A stretch of 64,000 nucleotides of DNA from Branchiostoma lanceolatum (GCF_035083965.1 NC_089729.1:19021964-19085963), one strand, 5' to 3'. Counted from the stretch's first letter, positions 12,101 to 23,866 are shown. Numbers and translations: made by a program. The notes: generated by a model from the letters alone, not told the origin.

Positions 12101-15100
12101 TGGAGCATATCATCAGAGCTAGAAGCGGGCAGTTTAAATAAGTGCGTCCGAGATGTGTAGCGCGCCTAGTAGGCTGTCACTTCACACCATCAAAAGAAGA
12201 AAAGATCGCGACGTTAAGGAGCGATGAACCAAAAGTCAGAAAACCAAGTTTCGCCTTAAGAAGGCTTAAAGCACTTAGATTTTAGCTTCATTCACCCATT
12301 TAAGTCATCATAAAGGCGGGGCATCGCGAAAATCATACCGAAGGTCAAGTTGAGACATGGGCATCCATCAAATGACGTAGTCAGTGAATTCCTTTTAAAA
12401 ACGGTTTGGCGGCCAGAAATGATTAAAGATGGCCGTATTTGAGGTTTGGGGGGGGGGGGGGGGGGGGGCACATGGGGGAGGGGGGCGCCAAGCACCTGTC
12501 CATGGATATATCGAATTTAAAAGAGAAAAAAGGGCAAACTTCGGGGTTTTTTCAAACAAACTTACAGATTTTGATAAAAGCTTTCGAATGCGTCGAAATA
12601 ACGTCATCTATGACGTCATCGACGTAGCCGCTGCCGTCCTTTTAAGGTCTCGGACCGGAGTTTTTTTGCGATTTCGTATGTAGGCCGACACCCTCAGGTC
12701 GACGGGCTACAATTCCGCCGAGAAAAGTAGGACGGAAAATGTAATGACATGGTCGAAAAGCGGTTTTCTGCTGTTTTCCGATGTATTTATCGGTATTGTC
12801 CGTTGTCCCTTTATTTTGGGTAGAAACCATAGTAAAATGTAAATTTGGCATCCGAAAATTATCATTTTTTTACACTTTTTTGATCGAACCTGCTCGGAAA
12901 AAACGAGTTTTCCTGGGGTCACGGCATATATGCTGAGAAAGCTTAGTAAATGGTGTCTCTGAAAAATGAAAAAAATAAAAAAGTCATGTGATAACTTTTT
13001 CGCAATCTCCGATGACGCAAATTCGGTGAAAATGCATTAAAAACGATGCTATTTGGGTCATCAGGCGAGAAAACCGCATCACCGTTCCCGCGGACTAATA
13101 AAAAAAAGGCTTCGATAGCGAACCAACTGCACCGCGCCCAAAAATACTACAACTCACGGGCTTTTCAGAAGATTCAAAATATTCATACACAGCTAAAACC
13201 ATCACCAAGCAATCTCGGGCAGAAATCAGGGTGACGACCACGCACTTCCGGCAGATTACCGGGTCATGACCCAACCCCCGGTCACAATTGAACTCCGACC
13301 CGGAACCTTACGGTAAGGGACATACAACTTTATGCATACATTATGCGAATTAGGTCCTCATTAGCATAAGTAATTGTCAGGTGTAGTCATCTTTCCTATA
13401 GGTACCTACATCTCAAATATAACATCCGTACCATGTAACATAAGGTACATATAACTTTCTGTAATACCATTAGTAGAGGTACCCCCTGACATCTGCTTGG
13501 TTTTAACTCCCAGACATGGTAAGTGTAGGAGGGCTTATGTTACAGTATGACCTAGTTCTTGCTGGCCCCGACAGAAAATAACCAAAAATTGCATGAAAAA
13601 ATTGCAAAATAAATCATTTTGAAGTAGTGTATGCCAAAAAAAATAATGGGGTCCTTTGGGTAAATATCCAATGCACAACTGAACCAAATTTCAGGTCCTC
13701 AGGTTTCAACACCACGGCACTGGAGGCCATCATGTGCGACTTTTGTCTGAAAATGACCAAAAAAACTCCATAAAATCATTTAAAAAACTTATATGAAAAA
13801 AATTTAAAAAGGGTCTAGGGGTATACACGTACTCTACCTGCATACCAAATTTCAGCTAATTTGATCGACGGACGACCGAGAAGAAGCGATTTGAAGATTT
13901 GACAGGAGAAGAAGAAGGAGAAGGAGAAGAAGAAGAAGGAGAAGAAGAAGAAACCTTACAAAAACAATATGTTTCGTTGGCGAAACATAACAATTTATGC
14001 TATTGCCAGTAGTCTAAGTTTTTACTGACCTAAGGGAATTGTGACTCTCCACCATCAGTTTTCCAAACTTCTCGTAATCTCGTGCTCGGAGGGCGTCGGC
14101 AGCCTCTGTTGTGCGGCTGATCTCCCCGATGACATGGCGAGCACGACACAGAACCTCGGGTTCGAACTTGTCCTTGTGAGCTGAGAGAAAAACATTGGAT
14201 TTGACAACTTTCTTAATACTACAGAATGATAATACATAACTTGTAGCATTTGTGATACATGTAACAGGGGGTCTCATTTTTTAGTTAGTATTAACTTTGC
14301 TAACTAAGAAAAGTATCATCATTGAAATTTACAGTGAATGACCCGCTTTCTCTAGTGACCTACATACATGTATAACCATCTATTATAAACCACTGAGTGA
14401 GCAAAGGATCATAAGGTGGTTATACGTCAGTAGCCAGGCGTTATGTCACCATAAACACTGAGGCAAAAGCAGGACATTAATGTCTTCATCAATTTTCTAA
14501 GCAAATTCTGACTGACACTGACATTTCAGTGACTGTTCAAAAGTTGACATCAAGTTTGTATAGACCCACTAAGTCATGGTTTTCTTCTATATCAACCTAT
14601 TCTTATGACACTATTACTGTATAAACAATAGGATTAGAGGCTTGTGATTGGTCCATTCAGTCTGGCTATATCATATATAATGCTGGAGTATCAAATGATG
14701 CCAACTTAGCAAAGCACTCACCAAGTAAAACTAGAAATGATTTAACAATAAAACAAATCGAGGCAAAGAATGCTCTTATACACACACATATATAACGCAA
14801 GACAATACTAATAGCACCTATGACCTGCACCTATTACACATGAAAATAGTACAAACCTTCCAAGTTGTCCATTGTAGCTTCTCTCAGACTTTTCTTGCCC
14901 AGGATTTTGGCGGCCTCCTCACACTGTCTCCTCCTGGTGGGGTACTCACTCCCCGTCAGCTCGTGACGCACGTTGGAGTTCGTTACCATGACAACCACAT
15001 CGGGATTGTCCAGGGGAACCAGCTCAGCATTCATCGACCTATTACAGTACAGAGGTAGGGTACGAGAGAATAGTGACTTTGATTACATGACAAAAACAAG

Positions 15101-18100
15101 TATATGATTTTATTGTACAATCTATTGACATGTTCTCTCATCCCAATAGGGCTCCTGACTGCATTAGCACAGAATGTCAAAAATTACGGTCCACCACAAA
15201 TGGCCTCGTTTGATGAGACGGATCAATTCAGTGTGCTAAATATATATCATCAAGCGAAAGTACTTAATATCAAATGTACATTTCTGTGACAGAACATGTC
15301 CTTGGTACTGAACTGAGTATCACCAACAAGTACATATCTGTGACAGGACCTCTCCTTGGTATTGAACTATCAACAACTAGTACATTTCTGTGACAGAACA
15401 GGTCCTTGGTACTGAACTGAATATCACCGACTATTACAAATCTGTGACTGTACATGTCCTTGGTACTGAACTATCAACAACTAGTACATATCTGTGACAG
15501 GACATATCATTGGTACTGAACTGAGTATCACTAACTATAACATATCTGTGACAGGACCTATCCTTGGTACTGAATCGAGTATCAGTAACTACTTGGTAAT
15601 ACAAGTATTAAGATGGTATCACACAAAAGCAAATCTATTACTTATCCCATGCATGCAAAGTACAATTATATATCATTCATGTATCATAATGTTTTCAAAA
15701 ACTATAAGACAGTACAACAAAATTATAACAAATAACTGAAATATTAATCTTTGGATTCTTCAGGTTCTACAATTATCATAAGGGCTTTTAATTTCACGTG
15801 TGGCATTGAATGGTCTAGTCACAGTGGCTAGCGGACATGAAATTGAAAGGTTACTAGTGTGGGTTTGATCATCCTGGCATTCCTGGATAGACATTACATA
15901 ATTTATGTACTTTGGAAGGGCACTTAACACGACTTTCCTCGCTCCACCCAGGTGTAAAAAATAGTATCTAACTTTGTTCGCTTTGGGAGGTAAAAGGCGG
16001 TGGAAGGAGAGTAAAACAAAAAATTTGCCAATGAACGTAAGAAATGCTGACAATGTACACTTGAGTTATAGTTCGGCAAAATGTAAATTGAGGACACCAA
16101 TATGGTGGTCAGCCTCTGCCCACTTCATTGATATGATAAGAGGGTGATAATACTTTTTATATCATAGTTCATACCCGGGCTGTGATAACATTAGATCTAG
16201 ACGGTCAGACCAGTACGTACTTCACGGTACGGTACGGGCTTCCCTTCTTCAATTCAGACGATTCAAACTCGCTTAAAATGTGCTGGTTGCATTGCTGTTT
16301 ATTATTTGAATACCAGATTCGGACACTGGAATCGATCAGTTATCAAAAGTTTTGGTTTGAGGACACAAAATTCTCTGAAATTCTGGTGCATTTTGCATTG
16401 AAATGTATGTTTCTTTTCTTATAACAAAGTGTATGCTGCAACGGCCTCAGTCCCTGCCCTCATGCATGTTGGTACCTCTGGTGATACAGAATACACCGTT
16501 TTGTATTCTACATGTATATATACTAACCTACAGTCCAGCAGTAGAGCATGCCCCTCCTTCCCCATGACTGAGATGAACTGGTCCATGATGCCACAGGGCA
16601 TGCCTGGGAACTCATGCTCAGCCTTCTGACAGGCCAGGGCCTTCTCCTTCAGACTGACAGGTGGGTGCTGAAACAATAAAACCTCTTTTATCATGTCAAC
16701 TCAAACAGGTACAGAGGACCGCCACATAAAATAGAAAAACAGTAAATTTGAGAAAAAAGGACCCTTAGCTACAAACATTTATCTCCTTAGTTTTGGCCCA
16801 TTTGACCTATGGGTATGACGTGGCTACGTGATTGTGACGTAGTCAGTTGAGCTAAGTGATACTTGGGAGCTAATCTCCAAGCAGATCTAATGGTGGCAAA
16901 GACCGTATCCAACTGGCAAAAGGAAAAAAAAAACTCAATTTGCCAGTTGGATATGGTCTTTGCCACTGTTAGATCTGTTTGGGGATTACTTTTAGTAAAG
17001 CTTATAAGGTAACGAGGTATTCATTCTGAAAACGTTGATTTCATTAAACTTTCCACTTTTTCCGGCCATCCTGGGTCTGTTGTGTTTGTTTGTTCTGATA
17101 ATTTACATAGAGATACCCCACTTATGCAGCATCTGTATCACCGAGGTATGTACACTTCAGATATCCAGGTGTTTATGTCATTCTTGAGAAGGCCTCAGTA
17201 ACACAGCTGTTTTTTCATGTGAAAGCTAAATTTTATATGGAATAATGAGTTGACGTTAGATGTTTAGAGTACAGCTTTGACACACTTACCGAACAAGTTA
17301 TTTGTAGGTACACTTAAGAAGAGATTTCTGCTCAGTGTCTGTCATTCCATCACTTCTTAATGCCAATCACGTCCATTCCGTCATCTTAACAGAATTGGCA
17401 CATCTACTAGTAATACCACAATGTAAACAATGTAAGAATTTAGAATTACTAGCATTGTATTCGTTTTGACAGTTCATTTTAGTGACGCTGCAGAAGTGTG
17501 ATGGATGTCACTCAAAACGTCCGAAATTAAGTCTCCGAATTTTATCCAGTTGTAGAGTTTGAATATTGTCTTACTCTTATATAACGTAGGAATTTAGGTT
17601 GAATCCTACCTGTGGGTTGAGCTGTTCCAGGAATGTGTAAGTTGCCACTTCCAGGGAGGCCGAGCTGGACAGACCCCCACCCAGGGGCACCGAGGACGCC
17701 AACACAGCGTCAAAGGAACAAACTTCACCTGGAAAAAGAAACAGGATTCTATGGTTGAATAGTAGCCTGTGTTTACAGATACAAGCACTCTGGCAGAGGT
17801 TAATGACCCCCTCCCCTAGGGGGCGGTTACAGTTGGGCCAGCCACTAGGAGCGCGATTTAGTCAGGCTAGGTTAAATAGATGGACACAGCAAGATTTTTG
17901 TGTTAGAAAAAACAAACATTTTAGCAACAAATTAAGTTTAAAAGTTATATAATATTCGAATGAAAGCCCTCTAAACTATGCTGGTTGTACATTCCATTTT
18001 CCGTCATTTGATTCACTCCTAACATCTGTTCGCATATTGTAGACTGAGCTGTAAAAAGTTAATCTAAATGCTTAAGTCTGTCTATTCAGATACAGTACCA

Positions 18101-21100
18101 ACCTGTACATTGATGTTCTGGTATTTATTACTGTAAATGCAGAGATGTTTGCAATAGTTTTATGTTTGCGGTGTTTTTTTTTCAGACTAACACCCTCTAC
18201 TGTCTCAAAAGCAAACATAAAAGCGCTGTGAAAACCCTTTTTTGTTCCTACCGCGAAATTTAAACCGCATGATTTTAAATGCATTTATACATGTAGTATA
18301 CCTATTAAATGATTATCACTGCATTGTACCTCTAGGGTACTGGATACCAGAACACATTTCCAATGGTACCTAATAGTAATATTACAAATTGTACACTAAG
18401 ACTAATACCTTTGAAATTGGCGACCACACCCTTGACGTAGTTTGCCCAGGCAGGTTTCCCAGGCTGGAGAGGGTGGGCAGTGCTCGGTATGGGGAACTCC
18501 ACCTCCTTGGGTTCATCAGCGTCCTGAGCCGTGGTGACGACACGGCACACACCCGTGTCTGTTTTCTTACCAACAACGACTGTCACCATGGGGAGGGCCT
18601 GTCAATCATAAACAACAACAACTGTCATCATGGGGAGGGCCTGTCAAGCATAAACAACAATGGTTAGCATATGAAGGGCCTGTCAATCATAAAACAACAA
18701 CAATGATTATCATGGAGAGGGCCTGTCAATCATAAACAACAGCTGTCACCATGGGGAGGGCCTGTCAGTCATAAACAATGACTGTCAAACAGTCAGCATG
18801 TGAGGGCCTTCAATCAAAAACAACAATGGTCACCATGGGGAGGGCCTGTCAATCATAAACAACAACTGTCACCATGGGGAGGGCCAAAGTGTCAAGCATA
18901 AACAACAATAGTTAGCATATGAAGGGCCTGTCAGTCATAAAACAACAACAATGATTATCATGAGGAGGGCCTGTCAATCATAAACAACAACTATGGTTAG
19001 CATAGGAAGGGCCTGTCAATCATAAAACAACAACAATGATTATCATGGGGAGGGCCTGTCAATCATAAACAACAACTATGGTTAGCATAGGAAGGGCCTG
19101 TCAATCATGAAACAACAACAATGATTATCATGGGGAGGGCCTGTCAATGATAAACAACAACTATGGTTAGCATATGAAGGGCCTGTCAATCATAAAACAC
19201 AACAATGATTATCATGGGGAGGGCCTGTCAATGATAAACAACAACTATGGTTAGCATAGGAAAGGCCTGTCAATCATAAAACAACAACAATGATTATCAT
19301 GGGGAGGGCCTGTCAATGATAAACAACAACTATGGTTAGCATATGAAGGGCCTGTCAATCATAAAACAACAACAATGATTATCATGGGGAGGGCCTGTCA
19401 ATCATAAACAACAACAAGAGTCCGTAGGACACAATTCTCCGTGAAGTATTTATAGTATGTACAAGTATTGACCCACACAAATTGCATCTCTGCACAGTCC
19501 AAGTAGTGTTTTAGAGCAAGTAAAGAAAAAGTGTTTGTTTATCTTTTTCTTTCAATACAGGAGTGGTCAACCTGCTGAAATGTATGTTTTTACAGCATGG
19601 CACAGATGGGATCTAGAAATTCCGGGAAAAGTCACAAAGTTAGATCTAGATAGCCCCTTTTCAATTATCAACGAACCATTCAGCCTTACAACTAAGATGT
19701 ATCAGAAATCACAAATATGCAGTAAATCCTCTTTCCACAATTTATTGCAGGCCGGCCTGATCTATAGCTATCAAGCTATTTGCAATAAAAAAGGCTAATC
19801 TATATTATCGTAACATTTCACGAAGGTCAAAGGTCACCGGATCTAACCACCCGGAAGTGACACTGGCGCGCGCACTTTTCTGAGAGATATTTCTCAACAA
19901 TCTTTCATCCCCTACGTAAACTTTTTACATTGTCACAGCCTCCGTATTATAAACTACAATTGTGGTAAGTTTGAAGGTCCAGAGATTTGCCATTTTCACA
20001 CTGTGCGTAAAAGTGCATCGTCCGTCCCGTGCGCACATACTGTATGCGAGTTGCGAGTGGACACGGCATACTTAATACACAGACTGGAGGTCACTCTGCA
20101 CATGTTCGCAGCCAAAACTCACAATTCCCGTTGCCGCATTGGTATGTAACTTGGTATATTGTTTGCTAGGTTGCGTGTGGTGATGCACGTTGTCTATTTT
20201 TCAATGTAACAGTGACTATACGATCACAGCAAGTAAGGAAGATTTATACCCCGTATCTGCCTGAAGTATTCCAGTCATGCATAACGGATTATAACATGGT
20301 CCCTATGGCAGGGCAGTGGGACATAGCATTAATTATAGGGGTGCAATTACGATATTGGATTGAAGTTTAAAGTAGTTATGGTGTAACAAAGCTATTGTGC
20401 ATCACCACGCCGAACCAGGCAAACGATATGCCAAGTTACACACCAATGCGACAACGGGATCGTGAGTTATAGCTGCGAACGCGCAAACAAAAGCATTTCC
20501 AATACTCCCAGAAGGAGGTCATCCTCCTTCCCGGAGTAACTATGGTTAGCATAGGAAGGGCCTGTCAATCATAAAACAACAACTGATTATCATGAGGAGG
20601 GCCTGTCAATGATAAACAACAACAATAGTTATCATGGGGAGGGCCTGTCAATCATAAACAACAACTATGGTTAGCATAGGAAGGGCCTGTCAATCATAAA
20701 ACAACAACAATGATTATCATGAGGAGGGCCTGTCAATGATAAACAACAACAATAGTTAGCATGGGGAGGGCCGGTCAATCATAAACAATCATGACAACAG
20801 TCAGCATGGGAGGGCCTTCAATCAGAAACAACAACAACTGTCACCATGGGGAGGGACTGTCAATCAACAACAACAACTTCTGTCACCATATTAAAAGTTA
20901 GCATAGGAAGGTCCTGTCAAACATAAACATCAACTTGTTACTGTAACCATGGTGAGGGTCTGTCATTCATTAACAACAACAAACGTTGTAGGGGCCTGTC
21001 AATCATAAACAAGCACATAACTGTCACCATAGGAATGGCCTGTTAATTATAAGATAATTAAACGGAAATCTTTATTAACACAGATCTTAAGGCATACAAA

Positions 21101-22934
21101 TAGCCAAGTGGATACATATGGATTAACCTAATATATACATGAATGTTCTACTAGTATATGAATAGATATGAGTAAATCAAAATGTTGAGTCCAATGTATC
21201 ATTTACTCAATTTATTTTTAAGGCCTAGACATTCTTTGAGATATATTGACGTATTTGTACACGGTAAGGGTTATCGTCCCCCAAGAATTTAGTTGAATCC
21301 ATGAATCTATCAAATGGGATGTGTCAAACTCTTTAATTTAAACAAACAGAAAGAAAGGTAAACAGCTTCAAAACAATCACAATGTGAAAGGCCTGTTTAC
21401 CCAATGGATGTAATTATAAACAATACCAATGCAATCAGAGAATGCAGACTTATTAAGCTCTTTCCCATACAGGAGTGCCTTAGCACATGGGGTGTACTGT
21501 CAATGCTCTTTGCTCAATTCAGAAAGACAGCAGCTATGTTTTATACTAAAACCTAATATAATACTTAGCTGTTGTCTTTTTTAAATTAGATTTGGCATGC
21601 TAAATTGGGACCCATTATGATATACATAAAATGAACACATGCATACAGGTGCGCACAAACACACACAAACACATGTATTCACAGACACACAGAAATACAT
21701 ATGCACATTCACACACACATACATTTACACACACACACGCACACACAGACACACTAAGACACATACGCACACAGAAATATAGTAAAATGTCAGTATAGTG
21801 GGAGAGTATAGTTTCTGTGTGTGTTTGGGTCTCAGTGTGTGTGTCTGTATGTATATGTATGTATGTGTCTTTGTATAATCTATAACCTATGATATAGGCT
21901 TTGCAGAAAAAGCTGGCCCTGTCTACCTGGCCTGTCTGTCTACCCTGGCTGTCTTCTTGAGCCCCAAGGGCATGCATGGGGGTTTTGCATCTGATTGAAT
22001 TTTTTTGAAGAAAAACTGGGTCAGTGGGTGGGCTGAATAGAAGACAACAAAAAGCTAATTTTGCTGTTGGGTATCAACTACAGTAACCCTCAGGAGTGTC
22101 AGACATCTGTTGTGAATTTAGCTGTTGTGACCAAGGAGGTTATATCTATATAAAACCTCCTTGTTGTGACAAACAAAGGTCCTATTGTTGTCTGGCTCAT
22201 CCTACCAGTTTCTTTGTTTCCTTGTATTACCTTCCACTTGTATTACCTTACCTTCCAACTTTTTTTAACGTTTCAGGTACATTTTATTGTATACATGTAC
22301 AGAGCCAGCTTTTTCCACGAACCCATGATCTATAGTTTTACTGTGATACTATTCTGACAGACCTACATGTGTATAGTATCATTGTCAATGATTAACTTTC
22401 CATCAATAGTTTAGCTACCTTAACAATTCAAATGAATGTAGCACAAACCACAGGACGTGACTGATTGAAGTTGAACGTTGTATATCCGGTTAATCTATAA
22501 CCATTAACGTTACACACCCCTTTATGAGTTTTCAAAGCACATTCCAAACTTTCCTGGTAACGTAGGATATACAAAATATGTAGACGTATCGTTTTAATGT
22601 CTTCTATAATACGTTAAAGTCTTGTAGATGTACATTTTCTTACGATCCCTCAAATCTACGGTCGATCTAGCGTTAGTAAAAGCAAAATCAAAGGCAGCAA
22701 AACTTTACCAAAGTTTAGCAAAACAATTCTTAAACTTTGGATTCTCATTGCACGATTTCAGATATGATTTACCATGGGAAAAACCAAGCCTTCGTTGTAG
22801 TCCGTGTGTTCTCCGATCAGATTGACCCTTCCTGGACCGCATACTGCAACCGTGGGCTTCTCTTTGTAGTGGTCAGTGAAGGTGGACACAGCTCTGGCCA
22901 CCAGTTCGGCCGCGGACTCCACTCTGGTCACCAT
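6123..22934 (-). CDS. GALK1: galactokinase, complete, eight exons, 393 aa
   Basis: Phosphorylates galactose with ATP to galactose-1-phosphate, the entry step of the cytosolic Leloir pathway (GHMP kinase family). Exons in coding order: 22773-22934, 18409-18598, 17610-17728, 16528-16667, 14857-15038, 14030-14180, 9504-9666, 6123-6197. All junctions are GT-AG and keep phase, and the sum is 1182 nt including TAG. The three GHMP signatures are intact: [17 protein letters not shown] (residues 35-51), [13 protein letters not shown] in exon 3, and [12 protein letters not shown] in exon 7. The C-terminus is [19 protein letters not shown]. Length and eight-exon layout match vertebrate GALK1 (392 aa). 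The start chosen is ATG at 22934, which gives the family-normal N-terminus. The frame stays open upstream to an ATG at 23195. Introns 1 and 7 carry tandem arrays made from exons 2 and 7. Confidence 0.96.
6550..9503 (-). repeat. tandem array of ghost copies of galactokinase exon 7 plus its splice donor
   Basis: About 19 units plus a partial one, mostly 131 bp. Each repeats the last ~98 bases of exon 7 (encoding [17 protein letters not shown] to HIK), the donor AAG/GTTAGT and ~33 bases of intron. The true exon 7 (9504-9666) is the first unit reached in transcription, and the array fills about 90 percent of intron 7. Units are very similar and most still encode the motif. None has the upstream part of exon 7 or a pyrimidine-rich acceptor, so they should not be spliced in as whole exons. 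Because 131 is not a multiple of 3, they cannot form one long open frame. Confidence 0.93.
8224..9236 (-). repeat. higher-order variant within the exon-7 array (~207-bp long units)
   Basis: In this stretch some units carry an extra ~75-80 bases (with CCTAGACCTGTACACACC and CCGGTAAAGTGACATTAGGG). Long units repeat with ~207-bp spacing at about 8250, 8457 and 8665, then a short unit, then another long one at about 9000, then short again. Local amplification of a compound unit explains the order long-long-long-short-long-short. Confidence 0.8.
9880..10160 (+). repeat. two possible SINE-like remnants in tandem
   Basis: Two related stretches (CAGCCTAGTCGTTAAAGC... GGACTGGCGGGACCGGGTTT and TTTTAGCCTACTACTG... 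GGACTGGCGGGCCCAAGTTT) resemble degraded tRNA-derived promoter halves with B-box-like GGGTTT.G. Weak evidence. Confidence 0.3.
10440..10842. repeat. ~125-bp tandem repeat rich in ATGCAAAT
   Basis: Units start near 10463, 10590 and 10718 with GGTAAGG and share TTATGCAAATGAGGTCCTC, GCCAGGTGTG.TC and GGTACCTACAT. The next unit is interrupted by the inserted element and resumes at 13312. Confidence 0.85.
10843..13311. mobile_element. non-coding element with ~667-bp near-identical terminal direct repeats
   Basis: The repeat GGTCTCGGACCGGAG...CTCCGACCCGGAACCTTA occurs at about 10843-11511 and 12645-13311. All three overlapping ORFs in it are identical between copies, so insertion or homogenisation is recent. 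Each repeat itself has imperfect inverted ends. The middle 1.1 kb has no recognised protein and includes a G run. It interrupts a tandem repeat unit. TTACGGT lies at both sides and may be a target duplication, though some of those bases may belong to the element. Direct repeats recall LTR kin, but no primer site, polypurine tract or TG...CA ends are seen. Confidence 0.75.
13900..13960 (+). repeat. GAA/GGA-rich microsatellite
   Basis: Runs of GAAGAAGAAGG within Helitron-like copy D. Confidence 0.8.
14181..14856 (-). other. galactokinase intron 5
   Basis: AT-rich intron between exons 14857-15038 and 14030-14180. No inserted element recognised. Confidence 0.6.
15275..15600. repeat. minisatellite in galactokinase intron 4
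   Basis: Five to six imperfect units of about 50-66 bp sharing CTGTGACAGGAC, TCCTTGGTACTGAACT and AGTACATATCTGTGA. The unit does not match the adjacent exon, unlike the arrays in introns 1 and 7. Confidence 0.85.
16190..16510. repeat. dispersed repeat family copy at 16.2 kb
   Basis: Shares GAGGACACAAAATTCTC, GCATTGAAATGT and GATACAGAATACACCG-type sequence with copies at 26580-26870 and 27870-28200. Non-coding, lies in galactokinase intron 3-4 flank next to exon 4. Confidence 0.5.
16871..16988. repeat. 118-bp near-perfect inverted repeat (hairpin or tiny MITE)
   Basis: Arms 16871-16920 and 16939-16988 pair over 50 bp with few mismatches (core TTGCCAGTTGGATA, GGTCTTTGCCA). An A-rich loop separates them. 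In the galactokinase pre-mRNA (intron 3) it would fold as a strong stem. No clear target duplication. Confidence 0.8.
18599..19411 (-). repeat. tandem array derived from the acceptor and start of galactokinase exon 2, proximal block
   Basis: About 20 monomers of ~40 bp. On the minus strand each reads roughly GATTGACAG, GCCCTCCCC and then ATGGTGACAGT, which is the splice acceptor and first codons of exon 2 (ALPMVTVVV) followed by GTTGTTTATGA. Two monomer types alternate, one with CCCTCCCCATG and one with CCCTTCATATG, giving ~80-bp dimers. The true exon 2 (18409-18598) is the last unit in transcription order. Confidence 0.9.
19412..20531. mobile_element. insertion splitting the exon-2 array, with a long inverted repeat inside
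   Basis: About 1.1 kb of unrelated sequence interrupts the minisatellite. It contains inverted arms of roughly 90 bp at 20095-20190 and 20393-20490 (shared core CGCATTGGT.TGTAACTTGG and GGTGATGCAC). The right edge holds GGAGG-rich palindromic sequence. No coding sequence was recognised. Family unknown. Confidence 0.55.
20532..21058 (-). repeat. tandem array derived from galactokinase exon 2 start, distal block
   Basis: About 12 more monomers of the same ~40-bp GGGCCTGTCAATCATAAAC unit, more divergent toward 21050. Together with the proximal block this gives roughly 30 decoy copies of the exon-2 acceptor in intron 1. Confidence 0.85.
21060..22772 (-). other. rest of galactokinase intron 1
   Basis: Contains a CA-rich tract (about 21640-21780) facing a GT-rich one (21815-21870), able to pair with each other, and a short palindrome around 22130-22160 (AGGAGGTTATA/TATAAAACCTCCT). 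No gene recognised. Confidence 0.6.
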
Positions 22935-23195
22935 GTTGTTTCTCTGAACAGCTGATCGCAGGAAGGGGGCGTGGTCAGAGCACAATGCATCATGGGACGA
23001 TTTGAATGGCGGGAGATTTGAAATTGATTTTGAGTAGGACTTTTCTCGTTTAATGTCTTGAAGCAAAGACCTTCGAGTTGGGGTTGGTGGAGAAACCTGT
23101 CCGGTCCGGACAGCAGAAAACAACTGCTCTGTTTGAAAAGAGGGTCTGCATGGGGTGTGAGTGTATGCCCTGCCCTTCATAGAATTAAGAAACAC
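22935..23195 (-). promoter_or_regulatory. galactokinase 5' leader or possible N-terminal extension
   Basis: The frame is open without a stop from an ATG at 23195 to the family-normal start at 22934, adding 87 residues rich in S, R and T with no galactokinase similarity that I can recognise. It may simply be 5' untranslated sequence. A basic, serine-rich extension could also act as a targeting sequence. Nothing in the sequence decides between these. Confidence 0.35.
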
Positions 23196-23866
23196 CTTAA
23201 CAAGTGATTTATCAGCAATGGTCTACTGTTGTAATTTTACATTTAATTGTAGCTGGTCTACTTTTATTGAACATTAATCGTTAATTCTACTTTGCACGCA
23301 ATTTGTTATCCTGAATTCATCATTAAACGTTACTGAGGTATTCTTTGTAAGGCGTTAAGCGATTTCCCTACAAAAAGTCACTATGTATACAGAGTGTCCG
23401 CTGATATTGGTTTCCGCAAACTATAACCTGCAAAATTTGGCTCTCAAAATGCAGGAAACAGCATGTGAACAGTAAGAGCTGGATATCCGAACTGGACAGA
23501 TATATTTGATTCACTTACACCGGGAACGACCCCTTCTCTTATAGGTGTGGTGGGTTCTTTTACGTGCTCAAACACGTTACCTCCATTAAACGTCATATCC
23601 GAAAGACATCCCTAACCTGACAGTGCGTGAAGTGAGTAATTAGTCATCTTTCTACACATCAACGGGATATGCCAGGGGATTCGAACTCAAGACCTCCAGG
23701 CCAATCACCCTGCCATTATGTTCATAAAGTTTTTAACTTCGTGATTTAACACACCAACTAATTATATTGTATTGTTTTGTTTATATATGGTGGTCCATTC
23801 ATATTAAGAAAAACACTGGTCACTTAAGAACTGTTAAATGTTACAGAGTCAAAGGTTAGGATTTCC
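23196..23866. other. upstream flank of galactokinase
   Basis: A segment near 23500-23720 resembles parts of the SINE-like repeat found at 25500-25810 and 29230-29500 (GGGTTCTTTTACGTGC). No coding block or clear core promoter recognised. Confidence 0.4.

Larger units (their letters stand above)
10279..13988 (-). mobile_element. Helitron-like repeat, copy D, with internal ~125-bp tandem repeats and a nested insertion
   Basis: Read on the minus strand, it opens with a palindrome (ATGTTTCG/CGAAACAT, 13969-13988), a CTT-rich microsatellite and an AATTTGGTATGCAGGTAGAG block. It then has four ~125-bp tandem units with GGTCCTCATTAGCATAA, and ends in a hairpin (ATTTGCTCTTAAAGCAAAT) about ten bases before CTAG/T. 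The 3' hairpin plus CTAG is Helitron-like, but the 5' end is atypical. A separate 2.5-kb element is inserted at 10843-13311. Confidence 0.5.

Noticed and set aside
10843-13311. Calling this an LTR retrotransposon because of its direct terminal repeats
   Set aside because: No coding remains, primer-binding site, polypurine tract or TG...CA tips are visible, and the repeats have their own inverted ends.
14834-15058. Plus-strand ORF overlapping 14.84-15.06 kb
   Set aside because: Shadow of galactokinase exon 5.
15275-15600. A third galactokinase exon-edge array next to exon 5
   Set aside because: The unit does not match the exon 5 acceptor or coding start, so it is an ordinary minisatellite.
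21615-21977. 120-codon minus-strand ORF
   Set aside because: Mostly translation of CA/GT microsatellite sequence.
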